The notes below the pieces were generated by a model. It saw only the letters and a program-made list of their open reading frames with translations. It was not told the DNA's origin and ran no database searches. Below are positions 25,545-34,382 of a DNA stretch of 64,000 nucleotides, one piece after another. Each line of letters starts with the position of its first letter. The first letter of the stretch is position 1. Source of the stretch: Sphingopyxis sp. JAI128 (GTDB lineage: Bacteria > Pseudomonadota > Alphaproteobacteria > Sphingomonadales > Sphingomonadaceae); contig NZ_JACHDA010000005.1 in NCBI RefSeq assembly GCF_014207235.1, positions 124,001 through 188,000 on the forward strand, read 5' to 3'. Made by a program: the position numbers and the translations under genes.

Positions 25545-26722
25545 TTCGCCCCTCCTTCACTCTGCTGGCTTGATGCATATTCCGTGATCAGCGCGTTGCG
25601 CAGCGCGCGCTCGTCCTCGGCAATCCGCTGGAGACGGTCCTTGACGAAGATCACCCCGTGCAGGCCCGACGCGCGGTCGACCCACGGATAGGTCCCGAAC
25701 ACGCCGGGACTCGATTCGAACAGGCAGCGCCCCTCGACGATGCGCTCGCACCAATGCGCGAGCGCATATTCGACCTCGCGGCCCTGCGCGCCGGGGGCAG
25801 TGAACCCCTTGCGAAGGCCGACGGTCATCACGCCGCGCATCCGCTCGACCGCCTTTGCCGAAAGGATCCTGCGCCCGTGGTAGGTGCCGTCCGCAGCGAT
25901 CATCGTGAGGAACGCGCCATAGTCGCCGACCGTGGTCCAGGCCCCGCCCTGGAGCATGGGGTTGTTCGGAAGCGTCGTGCGCGTCGGACGCGCGAAGGTG
26001 CCGCCCCATAGCGTGTTCGCCATGCCGAGCGGGCGCGCGATCCGGTCGTCGAAAATCTGCTGCCAGGACTGGCCGGTGACCTTCTCGGCGGCCGCGCCGA
26101 GGAACTGCAGGTTCGCGCCGCCATAATCGAACTGGGTGCCGGGCTTCGAGATCAGCGGTTCGCGGGCCGCCAATCGCGCCGATTCGGCGAGCGGAATGGT
26201 CGGCGGCTGTTTGAACTCCACGAACTTCGCGAGACTCGGAAGGCCGGCGGTGTAGGAGAGGAGCTGCGACAGGGGCAGCCGGGCATAATCCGGCGGTAGG
26301 TCGGGCACATAGCGTCCGATCGGCGCATCGAGATCGAGAAGCCCCTCATCGACGAGCGCCATGATCGTCGCGCCGACCATCCATTTCGACGAGGAGGCGA
26401 TGGCGATCTGCGTCGATGCCTCGAACAGTCCTTCATGGCGGAGGAGAAGCACGTCCTCGCCGCGCATCACGAGGACAGAGAAATCCTTCACGCCCGCCTT
26501 CTCGCGAAAGCGCGCGATGGCCTCTTCGACGCTCGGCGGCACCGTTTGCGGTGCCGGAGACGCTACGGCCGTTGGCGGCGGAAATGGCACCGGCGACAGG
26601 CTCTGGGAACCGACCGCGGCGCCGCCCGTCCCCGCGTGGCACGCTGAAAGCAGCAGACTGGCGGCGAGGAGATGCGCCGCGCCGCTGCGCAGCCTGGCGG
26701 TGAACGACGAACAGCCAGCCAT
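25541..26722 (-). CDS. Beta-lactamase-fold serine hydrolase (lipoprotein)
   Basis: 393-aa class C-type serine hydrolase of the esterase/penicillin-binding group. A lipobox (LLSAC, Cys28) indicates membrane anchoring. The nucleophile motif SxxK is S110-S-S-K113 (IASSSKWMVG). The second motif, normally YxN, reads YGG in QFDYGGANLQFLG, as seen in some esterase-like members. ISKPGTQF and RPLGMANTLW are typical too. It is more likely an esterase or amidase than a beta-lactamase. The gene starts inside the stop of the TonB receptor gene (TGATG) and overlaps the DUF1254 gene by 4 nt. Confidence 0.9.
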   Translation of the reverse strand: MAGCSSFTARLRSGAAHLLAASLLLSACHAGTGGAAVGSQSLSPVPFPPPTAVASPAPQTVPPSVEEAIARFREKAGVKDFSVLVMRGEDVLLLRHEGLFEASTQIAIASSSKWMVGATIMALVDEGLLDLDAPIGRYVPDLPPDYARLPLSQLLSYTAGLPSLAKFVEFKQPPTIPLAESARLAAREPLISKPGTQFDYGGANLQFLGAAAEKVTGQSWQQIFDDRIARPLGMANTLWGGTFARPTRTTLPNNPMLQGGAWTTVGDYGAFLTMIAADGTYHGRRILSAKAVERMRGVMTVGLRKGFTAPGAQGREVEYALAHWCERIVEGRCLFESSPGVFGTYPWVDRASGLHGVIFVKDRLQRIAEDERALRNALITEYASSQQSEGGAK

Positions 26723-29202
26723 CAGTAGCGCACCATCGCTTCAAGCCCGACGACGCGGCCCTGGCTCCAGTAGGCATTGCTCGCGACATCGTTGAGCAGG
26801 TAGCGCTCGTCGGTCGCGTTCCGGGCGAAGGCCGAGAGTCGCCACTTATCAGTGCGGACGCCAAGACGAAGGTCGAGCAGGGAATAGCCGGGGTAGCCAG
26901 CCGTTCCGAACGGGTTCTGCAGCCCGCCCTTCGCGACCTGGAGGCTTGCGCTCGCGAAGGCGTCGACATCGCGTCCGACCGGGTGACGGAAGGCGACGTT
27001 CGCGGTAATCTGATAGTCGCGAAGGCGCGGCACCTCGTTCCCCGATATGTCGACGAGGCTGCCGTTCGCGGGGACGATCGCGCCGTTCCTGAAATGGCCG
27101 TCCTGCGTCGAGAAGCCGAGATTGAGGAGCAGATCGCCGCGCCCGACCGGCTGGCGCCGGCTGACGGTCGCCTCGATACCGTAGACATAGGCGTCGCCGG
27201 CGTTGACGAGCAGGAAGCCGCGCGCGGCGGCTGCCGCGACCGTCGCGACCTGCACATCCTTGGTATATTCGTAGAAGAGGGCGACCTCGGTCTTCAGGAA
27301 GCCCTGGAACATGCTGCCTTTCCAGCCGAGCTCGCCCGAATAGGCATATTCGGGTTCATAGGCGAGCTGGCTGTCGAGCGAGGCCCGCGTCGCGCCGCTC
27401 AGCAGATTGGTGTTGAAGCCGCCGGGACGATAGCCGGTCGCGAACCGCAGGTAGAGATGCTGTCCGGGCTCGAAGTTCCACTTGAGCGTGGCCGCGGGCG
27501 TGAAGAAGGACCAGTTGCGCTTCTTCTCCAGGTTGACGGTCTCGAGCCCCGGTGCGCAGGCGGGCGGCGCCAGCGTCGGCGGACAGAATTGTGCGGGTGC
27601 GGCAGGAAGCGGGCCACTGCCGTCGGGATCGACGACGATCGGCGCCATCATGCCCGCGGGGACCGGCCCGGTGCCGAAATAGACGAGCGGGTCGACCGAG
27701 TAGCGCTGGAACGTGAAATTCTTCTCGTCGAACTGGCCGCGCGCTTCGACCCCGAAGCTCCAGCGATCGGCGAACCGATAATCGAGCGAGCCGAAGATCG
27801 ACACCGAGGACAGTTTCTCGCGAAACGTCTCGTTTCGCATTGCCAGCCGCCCGGTGGTCCGCACCGCATTCGACAGCGTCGAGGCGGGCGCGGTTGCCGG
27901 TGTGAAGGCACCCGCGAAGCCCACGGTGCAACCCGGCACCTGCTGTAACGCCGCGCCCGTATAGGCGGGACAGCCATCGGGACCGGTCTCGACGTCGCTG
28001 CGCGTCGAGAGGAACTCCGCGCCGACGAGCCAGTTCAGCGCAGCGCCATCTTTCGAGCTCAGATAAAGCTGGCCGCCGGTCCGCGAATAATCCTCGGTCT
28101 GCTGGCCCCGATAGTCTGGATAGAGGATTGCGGCGCCCGGGGCGACGTCGATCCCGGTGCCGCCATCGAAATGGTCACCATCCTCGTCGAACCGGCCGCC
28201 GTTGCGCTTGCCGTGCAGCATGCGGAACGTGAGGTCGGCGAACGAAAGCTTCGCGGTCGCACCGAACTGGACGGTCGCATCGTCGATCCGCGCGCGCCCG
28301 ACCGTGGTCAGTTCGGCCCGCTCATAGGGCGACGGGTCGAGCGGCCGGCCGTCAAGCCGGGTCGCGCGCTGCCCGCTCCCGGTGAAGGAGGGCGCCTCGC
28401 TGTCATAATACTCGAACCTGAGGTCGAAGCTCAGCCAGTCGTTGGGCTCGTAGCGCGCGCTCGCCCGGACGCCCTGGTAATCCTGCTTGTCGATGACCTC
28501 GCCGGTGTCGAGATTGGTGATGAACCCGCCCGACTGGCGGTTGTACACGCCGCCCACCCGCACGGCGAGCGTATCGCTCACCGGCACGTTGAGAATACCC
28601 TCGACCTCGATGCGCTCAGGGTCCGAGTAGCGGGCTAGGAGTTCGGCGCCGAACAGCTTCTCGGGCTGGACCGAAATGATATTGATCGCGCCGCCGACCG
28701 AGTTGCGCCCGTAAAGCGCGCCCTGCGGGCCGCGCAGGATCTCGATCCGTTCCATGTCGAAGAGATCCATGCGGCTGAGCGAGCGTCCGCCGAAGCCGCC
28801 GCCCGCGCTGAAAAGCCCGTCGCGAAAGATGCCGGTGGCGGTCTCGGAGAAGCCGAGACGCCCGCCGCCCTGGCCGCGGATCGTGATATCGTTCAGGAAC
28901 TCGGGGCCCGAGGTCACCAGGGTCGCGCTCGGGACTTGGCGGAGGATATCGTCGGCGTCGTCGACCACAAGGAGCTCGCGCTCCTCCTTGCCCAGCACCG
29001 TCACCGCGGCGGGAACCTCGGCGAGGCTTTCGGCGCGCTTTCGCGCCGTCACGAGGATCTCTCCATCTCGCGGGTCGGCGGCATCCTGGCTGCTGCCGCT
29101 TTCCTCCGCCGGCGCTGCCTGTGCGGAGGCGACCGCCGGGCTAAGCGCCAGCATCAGCAGGACCGGCCCGCTCGCAGCGCGCGCCTTGTGACTTAGAACC
29201 AT
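26722..29202 (-). CDS. TonB-dependent receptor
   Basis: 826-aa outer-membrane receptor. A signal peptide (LLMLALSPAVASAQA) and TonB-box region (GEILVTARKR) are followed by a plug with DITIRGQGGG, RIEILRGPQGALYGRNSVGGAINI, and a 22-strand barrel ending in aromatic MVRY. This is the sphingomonad type found next to catabolic genes rather than the iron type: it has no STN domain. ATG 29202 is chosen because GGGAGGGAG lies 8 nt upstream; the frame is open to 29280. It leads an operon with serine hydrolase, DUF1254 and MmyB-type regulator genes, and is divergent from a tandem-TetR gene. The substrate is unknown, perhaps a hydrophobic ester. Confidence 0.94.
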   Translation of the reverse strand: MVLSHKARAASGPVLLMLALSPAVASAQAAPAEESGSSQDAADPRDGEILVTARKRAESLAEVPAAVTVLGKEERELLVVDDADDILRQVPSATLVTSGPEFLNDITIRGQGGGRLGFSETATGIFRDGLFSAGGGFGGRSLSRMDLFDMERIEILRGPQGALYGRNSVGGAINIISVQPEKLFGAELLARYSDPERIEVEGILNVPVSDTLAVRVGGVYNRQSGGFITNLDTGEVIDKQDYQGVRASARYEPNDWLSFDLRFEYYDSEAPSFTGSGQRATRLDGRPLDPSPYERAELTTVGRARIDDATVQFGATAKLSFADLTFRMLHGKRNGGRFDEDGDHFDGGTGIDVAPGAAILYPDYRGQQTEDYSRTGGQLYLSSKDGAALNWLVGAEFLSTRSDVETGPDGCPAYTGAALQQVPGCTVGFAGAFTPATAPASTLSNAVRTTGRLAMRNETFREKLSSVSIFGSLDYRFADRWSFGVEARGQFDEKNFTFQRYSVDPLVYFGTGPVPAGMMAPIVVDPDGSGPLPAAPAQFCPPTLAPPACAPGLETVNLEKKRNWSFFTPAATLKWNFEPGQHLYLRFATGYRPGGFNTNLLSGATRASLDSQLAYEPEYAYSGELGWKGSMFQGFLKTEVALFYEYTKDVQVATVAAAAARGFLLVNAGDAYVYGIEATVSRRQPVGRGDLLLNLGFSTQDGHFRNGAIVPANGSLVDISGNEVPRLRDYQITANVAFRHPVGRDVDAFASASLQVAKGGLQNPFGTAGYPGYSLLDLRLGVRTDKWRLSAFARNATDERYLLNDVASNAYWSQGRVVGLEAMVRY

Positions 29203-29355
29203 CGCTCTACTCCCTCCCATTATCGCGCGCCGTCGCCGGTTATCTTCGGGCTTGTGAAAAGCTGCCGGTTTCCCGGCCATCCGAAGCGAATCCTGCGCAG
29301 CCTCGCCGTTGTTTGAACGAACGGCTAGTCACTGGGCTATAACAGGTCAATATTA

Positions 29356-29376
29356 TTTTTACTCTTGGTATGTTTT
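29356..29376. promoter_or_regulatory. Putative operator between TonB receptor and tandem-TetR genes
   Basis: TTTTTAC, five bases, GGTATGTTTT: the same spacing and nearly the same bases as at 22428-22448. It lies in the divergent region, so it could control both the receptor operon and the regulator gene. Inferred. Confidence 0.45.
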
Positions 29377-29433
29377 TGCCGTCCGATTGACCCGTCGCGG
29401 ATTTCCTGCTCTGGGCGGAGCATCGAGAAAGAG

Positions 29434-30744
29434 ATGGGGCGGGCCATGCCAGGATCCGAAGGCGACGGAGAAGGGTTGAGGACGGCGCCGCGCGCCGCGG
29501 CGTCCGACGGGCGACAACGCAAGGGCGGCAGCAAGCGCGAAAGGCGCCGCGCCGAACTCGTTGCCATTGCCAGCGCGGAGATCAACGAGCATGGCGTGCG
29601 CGGCTTGGTGCTGGCCGACGTTGCCGAGCGCGCCGGCATGACCAAGGCCAACCTCACTTATTATTTCCGGCGCAAGGAGGATCTTGCTGCAGCCTGCTTC
29701 GATCGCGCGATCGACGCCTACAAGGCCATGATTGCCGACGCTTCGGCCGCCGCCGATCCCGAGGCACGGCTCGCCGAGCTTTTCCGTCTCTATTTCGATC
29801 AGGCGGCCCGGGTCCAGGCCGGCGAGGAGTCGCCGCTGGCCATATTGAGCGATATACGCGCGCTGGAGGAGACCGAGCAGGAGCGGGCTGTGGCCCGCTA
29901 CGGCGAGATGCTGCTTGCGGCCGCAGCGCTGCTTGCTCCGCAGCCTGCGAGCGAAGGCGAGATCCTGCGATCGGTTCCGCGCGCCCAGATGATCCTCGTC
30001 CAGCTCTTCTGGTCGGCCGCCTGGTCGTCGCAATATGCGCCGGACGACTATCCGCAGGTCGCGCGCCGGCTCTTCGCGATCCTCGCGAGGGGCCTGACGC
30101 CCGGCGAGCCGGGCTGGAACGGCGACTGGGCGAGACGGGCAAAAGAAATCGCGCACGGGGACAGCCCCGACGACCGGGCAGAATTTTTCCGCACCGCCAC
30201 CCGCGAAATCAACCGGCTCGGCTTTCGGGGAGCCTCGATCGATCGCATCGCGGCAGGCATGAAGCTTACCAAGGGCGCGATCTATCATCATTTCGACACG
30301 AAGGACGCGCTGCTTGAAGCCTGCTTCGAGCGCTCCTTCGCCCATATGTGGAGAATCATCCGGGCGGCCGAAGCCGATGGAGGGAGCCCGCAGGGTCAGT
30401 TGGTGACGGTGATCGTCGCGCTCGTCGCCTTCCAGACCGGCGATGAAGGCCCCTTCCTCCGCGACACAGCGCTCACCGCGCTCCGCAGCGAGCGGCGTGC
30501 CGTGGTCCTCGGCGAGTGGAACCGCATCATCCTTCATCTCGCGGCCATGGTCACCGAGGGGATCGCGGCAGGCGAGGTGCGAGCGGTCGACGCCCTGCTC
30601 GCGGCGCAGGCGATTTCCGCGACGGTCAACGCCGCGGACGAGATCAACCGTTTCCTCCCGGAGAATCTCGCCCGGAATATTGCGGAGCTCTGCGCCCGCC
30701 CGCTCCTCTTCGGTGTCTTCTCGGAAAAGCTCCCCTTCGCCTGA
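29434..30744 (+). CDS. Double TetR-type regulator (two TetR_N domains in tandem)
   Basis: 436-aa protein that contains two complete TetR-like units. The first HTH (about 38-87) reads LVAIASAEINEHGVRGLVLA with AGMTKANLTYYFRRKEDL. The second (about 250-297) reads RTATREINRLGFRGASIDRI with LTKGAIYHHFDTKDALLEACF. Each is followed by its own helical ligand-binding region. Normal TetR proteins have about 200 aa and work as dimers; a fused pair could form a pseudo-dimer. ATG 29446 is an alternative start. It is divergent from the receptor operon and upstream of an acetoacetate-decarboxylase-family gene, which it probably controls. Confidence 0.9.
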   Translation: MGRAMPGSEGDGEGLRTAPRAAASDGRQRKGGSKRERRRAELVAIASAEINEHGVRGLVLADVAERAGMTKANLTYYFRRKEDLAAACFDRAIDAYKAMIADASAAADPEARLAELFRLYFDQAARVQAGEESPLAILSDIRALEETEQERAVARYGEMLLAAAALLAPQPASEGEILRSVPRAQMILVQLFWSAAWSSQYAPDDYPQVARRLFAILARGLTPGEPGWNGDWARRAKEIAHGDSPDDRAEFFRTATREINRLGFRGASIDRIAAGMKLTKGAIYHHFDTKDALLEACFERSFAHMWRIIRAAEADGGSPQGQLVTVIVALVAFQTGDEGPFLRDTALTALRSERRAVVLGEWNRIILHLAAMVTEGIAAGEVRAVDALLAAQAISATVNAADEINRFLPENLARNIAELCARPLLFGVFSEKLPFA

Positions 30745-30830
30745 CGAATCTTACCTCCCGGATCATGGTGCGGCTGCGCGGCGGCGGCGATGCTTGACGT
30801 TCCGCAGGTCCATTCCGGAGGAAAGCAAGC

Positions 30831-31658
30831 ATGACCAGTTTCGACCGCAGCCAGTTGTTGCAGGAAGGTTTCGACGACGCCGGCACCCGCCTGATGCCGC
30901 CATTTTTCGGGGCGTTGCCCTATCCCCTGCCCGCCTCGCACTATCGCGACACGACCAATTTGACCTTCACCTATGACAGCGATGGCGATGCGCTCGCCGC
31001 CCTCCTCCCGCCGCGCTTTCAGCTTGCCGAGCCGAAGTTGATCGTCTCGCTCATCAACAACCGCCGCGTCGACTGGCTCGCGGGCGGCGCCTATAATCTC
31101 TTGGCGATCAATGTGCCCGTGATTTTCGATGGCCGTGACGGTCCGATCACGGGCGTGTTCGGGCTGGTGGTGTGGGAGAACCGCACCGCGCCGATTCTCA
31201 TGGGACGCGACGTCCAGGGCGTTCCGAAGCTCTATGCGAAGGTCGACGATCTGCGCGAGTTTCCCGATGCCATCTACTCGGCGACCGCCCATCTCGACGG
31301 CGCGCGCTTCGCGCGGGTGGTCATGGAGGCCGCGCATCCACTGGGCGACGCCGAGCTCGAGGCGGTCCGCCAGGAGCAGGGCACGACCAACTGGTTCGGC
31401 TGGCGCCATTTTCCGAACGTCGGGGCGCCCGGGGCTGCAATCAGCCACCCGGTGCTGTTCCCGCAGGAGTTCGATATTCGCGAGGCGACGATCGGCAAGG
31501 CGAGCGTGGAATGGACGGTACCCGACTGGGCGAGCAATCCGACCCAGCTTCCGATCATCGATGCGCTCGCCCGGCTCCCCAATCTGGGAGGCGGCGACGC
31601 GATCCTGATGCGGTGCGAGAATATCCTGCGCGCGGACCTTGCCCATATCCCGGTCTGA
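30831..31658 (+). CDS. Acetoacetate decarboxylase family protein
   Basis: 275-aa protein of the acetoacetate decarboxylase (ADC) family. The Schiff-base lysine region is visible (GRDVQGVPKLYAKVDD, candidate Lys133), as are FTYDSDGDALAALLPPRFQL at the start and the central GPITGVFGLVVWENR. Family members include true decarboxylases and ADC-like enzymes with other Schiff-base chemistry, so the reaction is not certain. GGAGGAAAGC precedes ATG 30831. It follows the tandem-TetR gene by 86 bp on the same strand and converges with an SCP2-type gene. Confidence 0.9.
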   Translation: MTSFDRSQLLQEGFDDAGTRLMPPFFGALPYPLPASHYRDTTNLTFTYDSDGDALAALLPPRFQLAEPKLIVSLINNRRVDWLAGGAYNLLAINVPVIFDGRDGPITGVFGLVVWENRTAPILMGRDVQGVPKLYAKVDDLREFPDAIYSATAHLDGARFARVVMEAAHPLGDAELEAVRQEQGTTNWFGWRHFPNVGAPGAAISHPVLFPQEFDIREATIGKASVEWTVPDWASNPTQLPIIDALARLPNLGGGDAILMRCENILRADLAHIPV

Positions 31659-31668
31659 CTTTGTGAAG

Positions 31669-31693
31669 GGCCGGGCGCCCCAAGCGCCCGGCC
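31669..31693. terminator. Stem-loop between convergent genes
   Basis: Perfect 10-bp stem (GGCCGGGCGC with GCGCCCGGCC) and a 5-nt loop, lying in the 42-bp gap between the ADC-family gene and the SCP2 gene. It could stop transcription from both sides. There is no long U-run. Confidence 0.55.
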
Positions 31694-31700
31694 TCGACCG

Positions 31701-32003
31701 TCATCCGCGCATCTTCGCGGTGACCGACTGGAACTGCATCGCCACGCCCATGTCGCCCTGGACCTTGAGCTTGCCCTGCATGAAGGCGACCGCACCGTTG
31801 AGCTTGCCTTGCGACATGGCGATGAAGTCCGCGAGCGCGACCTTGATCGTCGCATCGGCCTCGCGTTCCTCGTTGTTGACGATCTGCTCGATGCCGTCGA
31901 GCATGATCTGGCCTTCCTCGCCAAAGTCGAGCTTGACCCGCTTCCCCGGCACGTAGGCGCCTTTTTCCGCCATGATCTGGGTAACCTCATTCACGCTGAC
32001 CAT
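31701..32003 (-). CDS. SCP2 sterol-binding domain protein
   Basis: 100-aa single-domain protein of the SCP2 (sterol carrier protein 2) family: KLDFGEEGQIMLDG, EEREADATIKVALADFIAMSQGKLNGAVAFMQGKLKVQGDMGVAMQFQ. These proteins bind sterols, fatty acyl chains or other hydrophobic ligands. GAGGGAAGACAG precedes ATG 32003, which decides the start over the longer frame. Its presence beside a receptor, a hydrolase and an ADC-family gene supports a lipid or steroid role for the cluster; this is inference. Confidence 0.92.
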   Translation of the reverse strand: MVSVNEVTQIMAEKGAYVPGKRVKLDFGEEGQIMLDGIEQIVNNEEREADATIKVALADFIAMSQGKLNGAVAFMQGKLKVQGDMGVAMQFQSVTAKMRG

Positions 32004-32162
32004 CTGTCTTCCCTCGTCTGTTGATCGGACGGCGGGTCTTCGCACCGCAATGTTTCAGCAGTTGGCGGAAAGTGTAACGGAGTGTGACCGGACAGCGCTG
32101 CCGCCGGTGAACAGGGCGGTCGCCGATCATCTGGTTCGATTTCCCGGCACCGTACAACCAAA

Positions 32163-32187
32163 GGAGGCGGCGGCTCCCGCCGCCTCC
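32163..32187 (-). terminator. Stem-loop downstream of the autotransporter gene
   Basis: Perfect 11-bp stem (GGAGGCGGCGG with CCGCCGCCTCC, 3-nt loop), 40 bp beyond the stop at 32228. Read on the reverse strand it is followed by TTTGGTTG, a weak U-run. It is a probable terminator. Confidence 0.6.
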
Positions 32188-32227
32188 CCCTTCTTCTTTC
32201 TTCTTCTTTACGTCAAAAGCGCGTCGA

Positions 32228-34036
32228 TCAGAATCGCATGGAAAGCCCAACCGAAGCGGCGAGTTCGCTGCGACCTTCCTTCCCCTCACGTCCTTCGACA
32301 CGGAACGAGAGGCCAGACCTGGGCCCGAGCGGGGCATTCGCCCCGATCGAGTAGAAGAACTCTCCACCTGAAAGCTGCGAGGGATCGCTGGTGAACCATA
32401 CGGGTGCGCCGCTCGGGAGGATGGAGATGCTGTGCCCGGCTCCGAGGATATCCTTCGAATAGCCGAGTTCGACGAACGGCTTGACCGGCTTTCTGTCAAG
32501 CCGGGGAGCGAGACGGAGACCGGCGCCGAATTCGAGCGTCTCGAGCGTCTGGTCGCCAAAGGTTACTTGTGTGGCAAGGGTCCCTGCCTCGGCATAGCCA
32601 TTCACCTTCACCCGGTCATAGCGCAATGTGACGAACGGCCGGACTGCAAGCGGCCCATCGGCAACAAACATCGATGCCCGGCCTTCGACCGCGGCATAAT
32701 GTCCGCTCGTGTCGCCCGCTTCGGTTCGGAGCGCCGGGCCGAGCGGAATGTTCCGGACGATCTGGTCGAAGTCCGCGCGCCCAACACTTGCGGTGAGCTC
32801 GGCGTCGAACGGACCAGAGTGGAAGCGGGTGAAGGCCGTGAGACCGAGCGTTTCATAGTCGAACCAGCCGAGTTGCTCGGCGAAGCTGCCGTTTCCCTGG
32901 TTCCATGAGAGATAAAGCCCCGCCGAAAGGCCCGGAGCGAGCTTGCCCATCCCCCCGAACTGAAATCCGGTGGCGTCGGCATGCATCTCTCCGCTCGTGG
33001 CAAATCCGGGCATGTCGGCTTCGCTCCACTTGGCCCCGCCAATCAGGCGCCATCCCCCCTCGCCCGAACCCTGGCTGCGCGCGAGACCATCGTCGGCACG
33101 CGAGGTCGCCCGGACCACCTGGGCAAGCTGCGCGAACTGGCCCGGCGCGCGCAGCATCGCCAGCGTGAGATCACCCTCGATTTCGTGGACCACGCCCGTG
33201 AAATGTACCGAATCGGCGTAGAGATAGGTGCGATTGGCGTCTGGCGTGACGTAGTTTTCTGGGAGACAGACAAAGGATTCGAGCGCCGATCCCTTGCAGG
33301 CCCGATCGGTGGTGTTGAGGATGCCGAACTCCGCAGGGTCGGCCTCGATCTCGCGGATGAGTCCGGCCATATCGACGTAGAGGACATTCAGATTACGCGA
33401 GGCCAGCGCGCTGTCATAATAGGCATTGTAATGATCGAACTTCGGCACGCTTGTCGTCACCACCGTGCCGGCCCCGGCATCGATCAGCAGGCCAACCTGG
33501 TCGGCGAGACCTTCCGCAGCGACCCGCAGCGTTTCGAGATCGGCCGGCGTATCGGCGGGCCCGTTGAACTTGGTCGCAAAGACGTCGTTACCGCCGCCCT
33601 GGATGATGACGAGGCTGTCCGGACCGAGGTCGCCGTCATTGGCAAGGAAGTCGGCCACCTGTTCGGTGATCGGGCGGCGTGTCAGATCGCCGGGCGCGTC
33701 CGGGCGCTGCAACGCGACCCGAGCGCCGCCCTCGGCATAATTCGTGCCGCCGGCAGCATGCGCGTCGAGGTCGAGCCCGAGCCCCTTGGCGACGACCTCG
33801 ACCCAGACGTCGTCGGGATTGGTCGTGAACTTTCCGGCACCGTCGGGCGCCTTGTCGGCGTAGGTTCCGCTATCCGAAATGCTGTCGCCGAAGACGATGA
33901 CGCGGTCGTAAGGATCGGCGCTTACCTTTGCGTGGGCGTCACCCGCTGCGAGCGCCAGCGCGCCGATCGCCGTGCCGGCAAGAAGCAGCCGGGCCAGCAC
34001 TGCGCGCGGCGAGGGAAACAGTGAATTGTGTGTCAT
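32228..34036 (-). CDS. Autotransporter GDSL esterase/lipase
   Basis: About 602-aa outer-membrane autotransporter of the EstA type. A signal peptide (LLLAGTAIGALALAAGDAHA) is followed by an SGNH/GDSL hydrolase passenger (about 40-310): block I VFGDSISDSGTY (nucleophile Ser), block III GGGNDVF, and block V DSVHFTG (Asp/His). The autotransporter beta-barrel (about 330-602) ends in the aromatic SMRF. The passenger is displayed on the cell surface, where it would hydrolyse esters. AGGAG lies 6-7 nt before ATG 34036. It is monocistronic with a downstream stem-loop. Confidence 0.94.
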   Translation of the reverse strand: MTHNSLFPSPRAVLARLLLAGTAIGALALAAGDAHAKVSADPYDRVIVFGDSISDSGTYADKAPDGAGKFTTNPDDVWVEVVAKGLGLDLDAHAAGGTNYAEGGARVALQRPDAPGDLTRRPITEQVADFLANDGDLGPDSLVIIQGGGNDVFATKFNGPADTPADLETLRVAAEGLADQVGLLIDAGAGTVVTTSVPKFDHYNAYYDSALASRNLNVLYVDMAGLIREIEADPAEFGILNTTDRACKGSALESFVCLPENYVTPDANRTYLYADSVHFTGVVHEIEGDLTLAMLRAPGQFAQLAQVVRATSRADDGLARSQGSGEGGWRLIGGAKWSEADMPGFATSGEMHADATGFQFGGMGKLAPGLSAGLYLSWNQGNGSFAEQLGWFDYETLGLTAFTRFHSGPFDAELTASVGRADFDQIVRNIPLGPALRTEAGDTSGHYAAVEGRASMFVADGPLAVRPFVTLRYDRVKVNGYAEAGTLATQVTFGDQTLETLEFGAGLRLAPRLDRKPVKPFVELGYSKDILGAGHSISILPSGAPVWFTSDPSQLSGGEFFYSIGANAPLGPRSGLSFRVEGREGKEGRSELAASVGLSMRF

Positions 34037-34124
34037 GAAGAACTCCTCTTTCAAGCCGCGATGGGAGCGGCCTGCGGGGAGCCAATGGCCGCGGCGGGTA
34101 TCGTCGGAGCAAATAGCGTGAAAC

Positions 34125-34310
34125 GCATTGTATCATAGGGTTACGGACGAAAGCGAGGAACGCCGGCGTCTCCCCGTCGCCCATCGAATTGCGCGCGGAC
34201 TGCCGGATCACGCCAAGGAACCTGGAACCTTAGGGCGCCGGGAACGAGAAGCCGCGCCCGAGGACATTGTAGGTGGAAGGATAGGTGCCGGCCGCCTCGT
34301 CGTCCGTCCG
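34125..34310 (-). pseudogene. Decayed 3' end of a TonB-dependent receptor gene, duplicate of the 39.4-39.6 kb region
   Basis: The reverse strand at about 34236-34310 reads DDEAAGTYPSTYNVLGRGFS before a stop, matching the C-terminus of the intact receptor at 39522-42476 (DEQAGTYPSTYDVLGRDFF). DNA identity is obvious by eye: 34217-34305 aligns to 39518-39606, sharing for example GAAGGATAGGTGCCGGCC. The 3' flank also matches (GCATTGTATC at 34125 and at 39389, then GGACGAA). The remaining barrel, plug and signal peptide are absent. The hairpin present at 39450-39476 in the intact copy is missing here. It is therefore a remnant left by a deletion after a segmental duplication. Confidence 0.8.
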
Positions 34311-34382
34311 CTGGTATGGGACGATCCGGCAACCCCAAGACAGCTGGCGGCTACGCCAACTTTTAACGGAGAGCGGCAAGCG

